Shown here one piece after another: positions 60,471 to 64,000 of a DNA stretch of 64,000 nucleotides (positions are counted from its first letter, which is position 1; each line of letters begins with the position of its first letter). The DNA is taken from NCBI GenBank assembly GCA_963969495.1, contig OZ018331.1, positions 146,973,845-147,037,844 of the forward strand, read 5' to 3'. Source of the stretch: Ceratothoa steindachneri (Eukaryota; Arthropoda; Malacostraca; Isopoda; Cymothoidae). Position numbers and translations under genes: made by a program. Under the pieces are notes generated by a model. The model was not told the DNA's origin and made no database searches. It saw nothing but the letters and a program-made list of their open reading frames with translations.

Positions 60471-60849
60471 GGAGTGGATGTGCTTATTCCTTGAATCCCT
60501 CTTACTTCAAAACATCTCTCATTTGAATTTAAACGACTGAACTTTCCATTAAGGGCATTCTGTGCAATTACTTTTAACAAATCACAAGATAAAACTGTAA
60601 AATTGGTTGGGCGCCAGTTCAAAGAACCATGCTTCTCACACGGACAACTGTACGTTGCACGCTCCAGGTCTGGTAGTGAAAGAAACCTTTACTTTAACGC
60701 ACCAGGAGAAAAAAAGAAAAATGTGGTTTAAAAGGAAGTTCTTAGATGCCTTTTACAGCATTTCTGTATGTGATTAAATTATCATTTACTCGAAATCCAA
60801 CCCAGGTTAATCGAAGAATTTGGCAGTTCTGGTTTATTGCCATGAAAAA
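60471..60849. other. Unique spacer between purine-rich tracts
   Basis: Normal-composition sequence with no recognisable feature. Confidence 0.5.
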
Positions 60850-61090
60850 TTAGCAGGAGAGAGAGAGAGATAAAATAAAGAGAGCGGGGAGAAGGGAGAA
60901 ATGGGGAAAGAGGGTATGAGAGAATGGAGGGACAGGGTGGGAGATGGAGGAGAGGAGGACGTAGGAGATGGGGGAGAGGGGGAGGGGAATATGAAAGAAA
61001 GGGTCGAGGATAATGAGTGGGATAGGGGTGGAGAGGCGAGATAGGGGTATAAGAAGGAGAGAGAGAATGTGGAAAAGGAGGAAGACAAAG
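60850..61090. repeat. Purine-rich tract
   Basis: About 240 bases, largely G and A, starting with a (GA)n run at 60857-60871. It resembles the tract at 60279-60470 in composition, but no exact period is shared. Confidence 0.8.
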
Positions 61091-63189
61091 TGTTTTACAG
61101 ATGAATTTGATGTGAAAATAATTTTAAAATTTGCCTCGGGATTTATATCATCAAAATCTTTGTATCGCTATTAGTGGGAGGTTTGGGCTAAGATATCCGT
61201 AACTTTACATATACGGCTAATTGAGACGTGAGTGTGTACGTGTGAATGCTTTCAGAGACCTATGTATGCGTCTGTTTGCATATATATTTATTCTGTGTAT
61301 CTGCCTAGTTAACATTTTTTCAATGTAATTGGAGTAGGTTAGGTAAAGTTGTGCACTCTGTCGATCCCGGGCCCTTCACTTTTCATGTCATTCTAACCAT
61401 TGTATTTTATAACTTCCAAAGACTTATAATCCACCTAACTTCACTGAGGTTTTATAATATCTTTAAAATAGACAAATTGGAAGAAAATAAGTCACCCTTT
61501 ATCCAACACCTGAAGATAACACGTCCATTTTTTCCACCTGAAGATAAACTACCCAAAATGTTCTCACCTGAGACGTCTTCTTGATTCTAAATTACTTGCG
61601 CTTCTTTGGGTTCATTTGTTTCAATAAATGATAACGATATTTCTCCCTCTGTTTAGTTCAGGTTCTTTATTTGTTTTATTAAATGTTTTATTATGTTTCG
61701 TTTATTAGATCAAATGTTTTTGGTTTAATTGTTTATTTAAGGAATACAGAGTTCTAGTTTATATGTTGTACATTCGGTTGGGTTATGCTCTTTCTGAATG
61801 TGTAGAGTTAGCTAATTATTTGCCATTTGCTTTATGCACCCTAATTTAAATAAGGTCTACCCTCATGAGCCAAAAAGGGCGGCAGGATATTTTGAAGAAC
61901 AGCGAGATACAAGCAAAGGGTTTATTGCAAGACTTTTAATTAATCTATTAAAATAAAGTTTATCTTTTGCCTTTTCAATGTGCCTTGATCTCGCTGAAAA
62001 TTGGTACTAAGGAACAGTAATCAGGTGAGCCGAGACTTCTTTATCTTGTTATCATATATGTACATACATTTGAAAAGAATAAATAATAGATATTTATTAG
62101 GTTGATATTTCATTATTTCACAATTCTTTCCCCTTTTTTGTCGAAGGGTGGTGTTCTTATACGCATAAAGATATACTCTAATTAAAATACAGTCTCTTTT
62201 CCCCCATAGTTAAGAATAATGTCAACCTAAACTCTTATAATATTTAAGCACTGTGATTTAGTCCAAAATTGTTCAAGCCAAAGGATAATACACCATTACC
62301 AGCCAATAATTTATTTTGATGGGATTGATATACTTGTTCAGGGAGTGTATGTTCATATTTTCGTTACATTGCCTTAGATACAACATTCTTTTAATAAGCT
62401 TTCATAACAAAATGTTTGAAATCATTGAACCAATTCATGTTAAAATGGCAAAGTGGCCCAAGAAATAAAGTTAAAAAATTTAAAGGTTAACATACAATTA
62501 TTCGAATCATATTAGTCAAATTTATCCTGCAGTTATTTATTGTGACACTCGCACCAACTTCAAATTTACATTAACATTTGCGCACATCTATAGAGAGAGA
62601 AATATAGAGTATGAGAGTGAGAGAAAGAGAGAAAGAGACAGATAGACAGACAGGGAGAGTGTGTAAAACATGAGGCTTACTGGCAGTCATTACGAGAGAG
62701 AATATTACGAGTGAGATATTTTAAAATCAATTTATCTGCCGATGTCATAAAGTGAACACTAGATAACCCACAATTATAGTAAATAGAAGAAAGAAAAAGC
62801 TTATATTGAATTATTTAAAATTATTAAACAATAAATCCTAAAGCAAACATTTTTGTTAGATACTGGAAGACCTGCAATTATATTTATGTACTTTATAATT
62901 GTCCACGGATTGAATTTTGCTTGGATTTATTATAATATTAAAAGTTTATTACGATATTGTGTAAACAATTAAAAAGAGCTTTTTAAACTAGTTTTACATA
63001 TAAATCTAAACACCCTAACTATGTTGTATCAGGATAATCGTACTATATGTAGAAAGTATGGAGGATCGCGATCAAATTTGGCATGTATTTTTTTCTACCA
63101 TATACTACCTAAATAACTACGGTAAGTAATATCCGTAGAATTACAAGGTTTATAAATAGTGAGTGACCATAAAATAGGCCCAAAATTCG
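61091..63189. other. No recognised gene
   Basis: AT-rich sequence with a GA-rich patch at about 62592-62665 containing (GACA)n-like words. Open frames are short. Confidence 0.5.
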
Positions 63190-64000
63190 ATAGGCTTCAT
63201 TTCCTAATTTTCTGCAAGGATTGAATTAAACTTTGGTGGTAACTAGTTTATTGTGTTTAAAACATCATTTCAAAACATGAGAGTCTTTAGACTTATCTTC
63301 TTTATTCTAGAGCACGTGTTCGAGATTACCACCATTGTCCATTTCTTGAGGTGCAGCACAAAGTTGTCCTTGACGTCTTTACACACCGACCGACTAATGG
63401 CTCTGATCTCCTCCCTTATAACTTTATTGAGTTCCGTGATGGTTCTAGGTGTCCATGCTTACACTCTGTCTGTAAGGTAGCCCCAGACAAAGAAACTGGC
63501 AGGCTAGAGACTGGGCTGTGAGGTGCCGACTCAAAATCAGCCAAGAGACTGATAACACGTCCACCAAATTTCCTTTTCAGCCAATCTTGAGACAGGTTTA
63601 AGGTATGAGAGCTTGCTCAATCTTGCTAGAACCAGAACTTCCCCAAAAGACACGGGAACAGGGTCTGCAGCTCCCTCTTGAAGGTTTTGAGGACCTCAAC
63701 ATACCGCTCATTGGTGACAGTCACTGTCACGCCAGATTCCTCGAAGAAGAATGGTCTAGTGATGCCTGTGGATGGGATTGGAGTCCATAACGTGCACTTA
63801 GTGGAATGTAGCAGCTTGGCGGCTATTTTATTTGGTTTGGAGGTCCCCCAGAAGACATTTTTCTTCGAGTTTACGCTTCCTTTAACATGGAAGTGGGCTT
63901 CATCTGGGGTCAAAAGAAGGTTGAGGAAAGTTGGGGTCTCCTGAATCTTCTCTAGTATCTTGACTGCTATAGCTTCTCGCTGCTCCTTGTCTAAGGTCGT
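63190..64000 (-). pseudogene. mariner/IS630-like transposase relic, cut by window end
   Basis: Minus strand from 64000: LDKEQREAIAVKILEKIQ, then TPDEAHFHVKGSVNSKKN (first catalytic D in a DEAHFH motif), FWGTSKPNKI, STKCTLWTPIPSTGITRPFF, VTNERYVEVLKTF and GKFWF. The second catalytic block follows with stops in place of two residues: QD, stop, ASSHT. Then LNLSQDWLKRKFGGRVIS, DFESAPHSPVSSLPVSL (the third D of the SPDLSPLDF-type block is lost), and RTITELNKVIREEIRAIS. It belongs to a different lineage from the 53.6-54.6 kb mariner. The N-terminal DNA-binding region lies beyond the window. A dead copy. Confidence 0.8.

Noticed and set aside
60266..61088. Proline/serine-rich proteins on the minus strand
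   Set aside because: They are translations of purine-rich tracts and carry no domain.
61500..61545. CCTGAAGATAA occurring twice on the plus strand
   Set aside because: Only the core word matches; neither copy has a stem with GAAAC after it.

Overview
The window looks like intergenic DNA from a large, AT-rich, repeat-laden invertebrate genome. A cephalopod (octopus-like) mollusc is my best guess. The reasons are many long (TA)n tracts, several lineages of GIY-YIG Penelope-like elements (PLEs), tRNA-derived SINE-like pieces, mariner/Tc1/hAT relics and CR1/Jockey-like LINEs. No database search was possible, so the host is an inference. I found no convincing host exon, rRNA or intact tRNA gene, and every coding trace I can support is a broken mobile element.

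Layout. 0-7.9 kb is a PLE cluster: four PLE-derived segments and seven of the ten (TA)n tracts. 8.2-9.0 kb is a BED-finger hAT relic. 12.2-12.9 kb is a 5'-truncated LINE with an A-rich tail. 17.2-17.6 kb is a tRNA-like SINE candidate. 18.9-20.3 and 21.1-22.5 kb are two decayed LINEs. 26.2-27.1 kb is another PLE. 30.65-31.8 and 32.65-35.5 kb are two more LINEs with a 26-bp minisatellite between them. 35.5-36.4 kb is a Tc1-like relic. 36.45-45.77 kb is a 59-bp satellite of about 158 copies, followed by a 39-bp minisatellite at 45.9-46.25 kb. 49.2-50.2 kb is a relic of a widespread but unclassified mobile-element ORF. 53.5-54.6 kb is a DD34D mariner abutting (TA)n. 57.0-58.0 kb holds a PLE, a gag/protease fragment and a perfect 12-bp hairpin. 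60.3-61.1 kb has purine-rich tracts. 63.2-64.0 kb is a second mariner-like family cut by the window end.

Main observation. Five PLE relics with recognisable endonuclease sequence, too different to be copies of one element, plus a tandem 191-bp PLE-terminal repeat, each carry one RNA-like signature downstream of (or in the terminal repeat beside) the endonuclease: CTGAAGAT, then a short stem whose two arms change together from element to element, then GAAAC. In all but one, a (TA)n tract follows within about 20-80 bases. The core resembles the CUGANGA/GAAA core of hammerhead ribozymes, which PLEs are known to carry, but has one extra base before the stem and poor stem I potential.

Second observation. 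The 59-bp satellite is written in two monomer types that differ at two bases. Their order shows an exact 28-monomer (1,652 bp) tandem duplication inside the array, confirmed by three shared private mutations.
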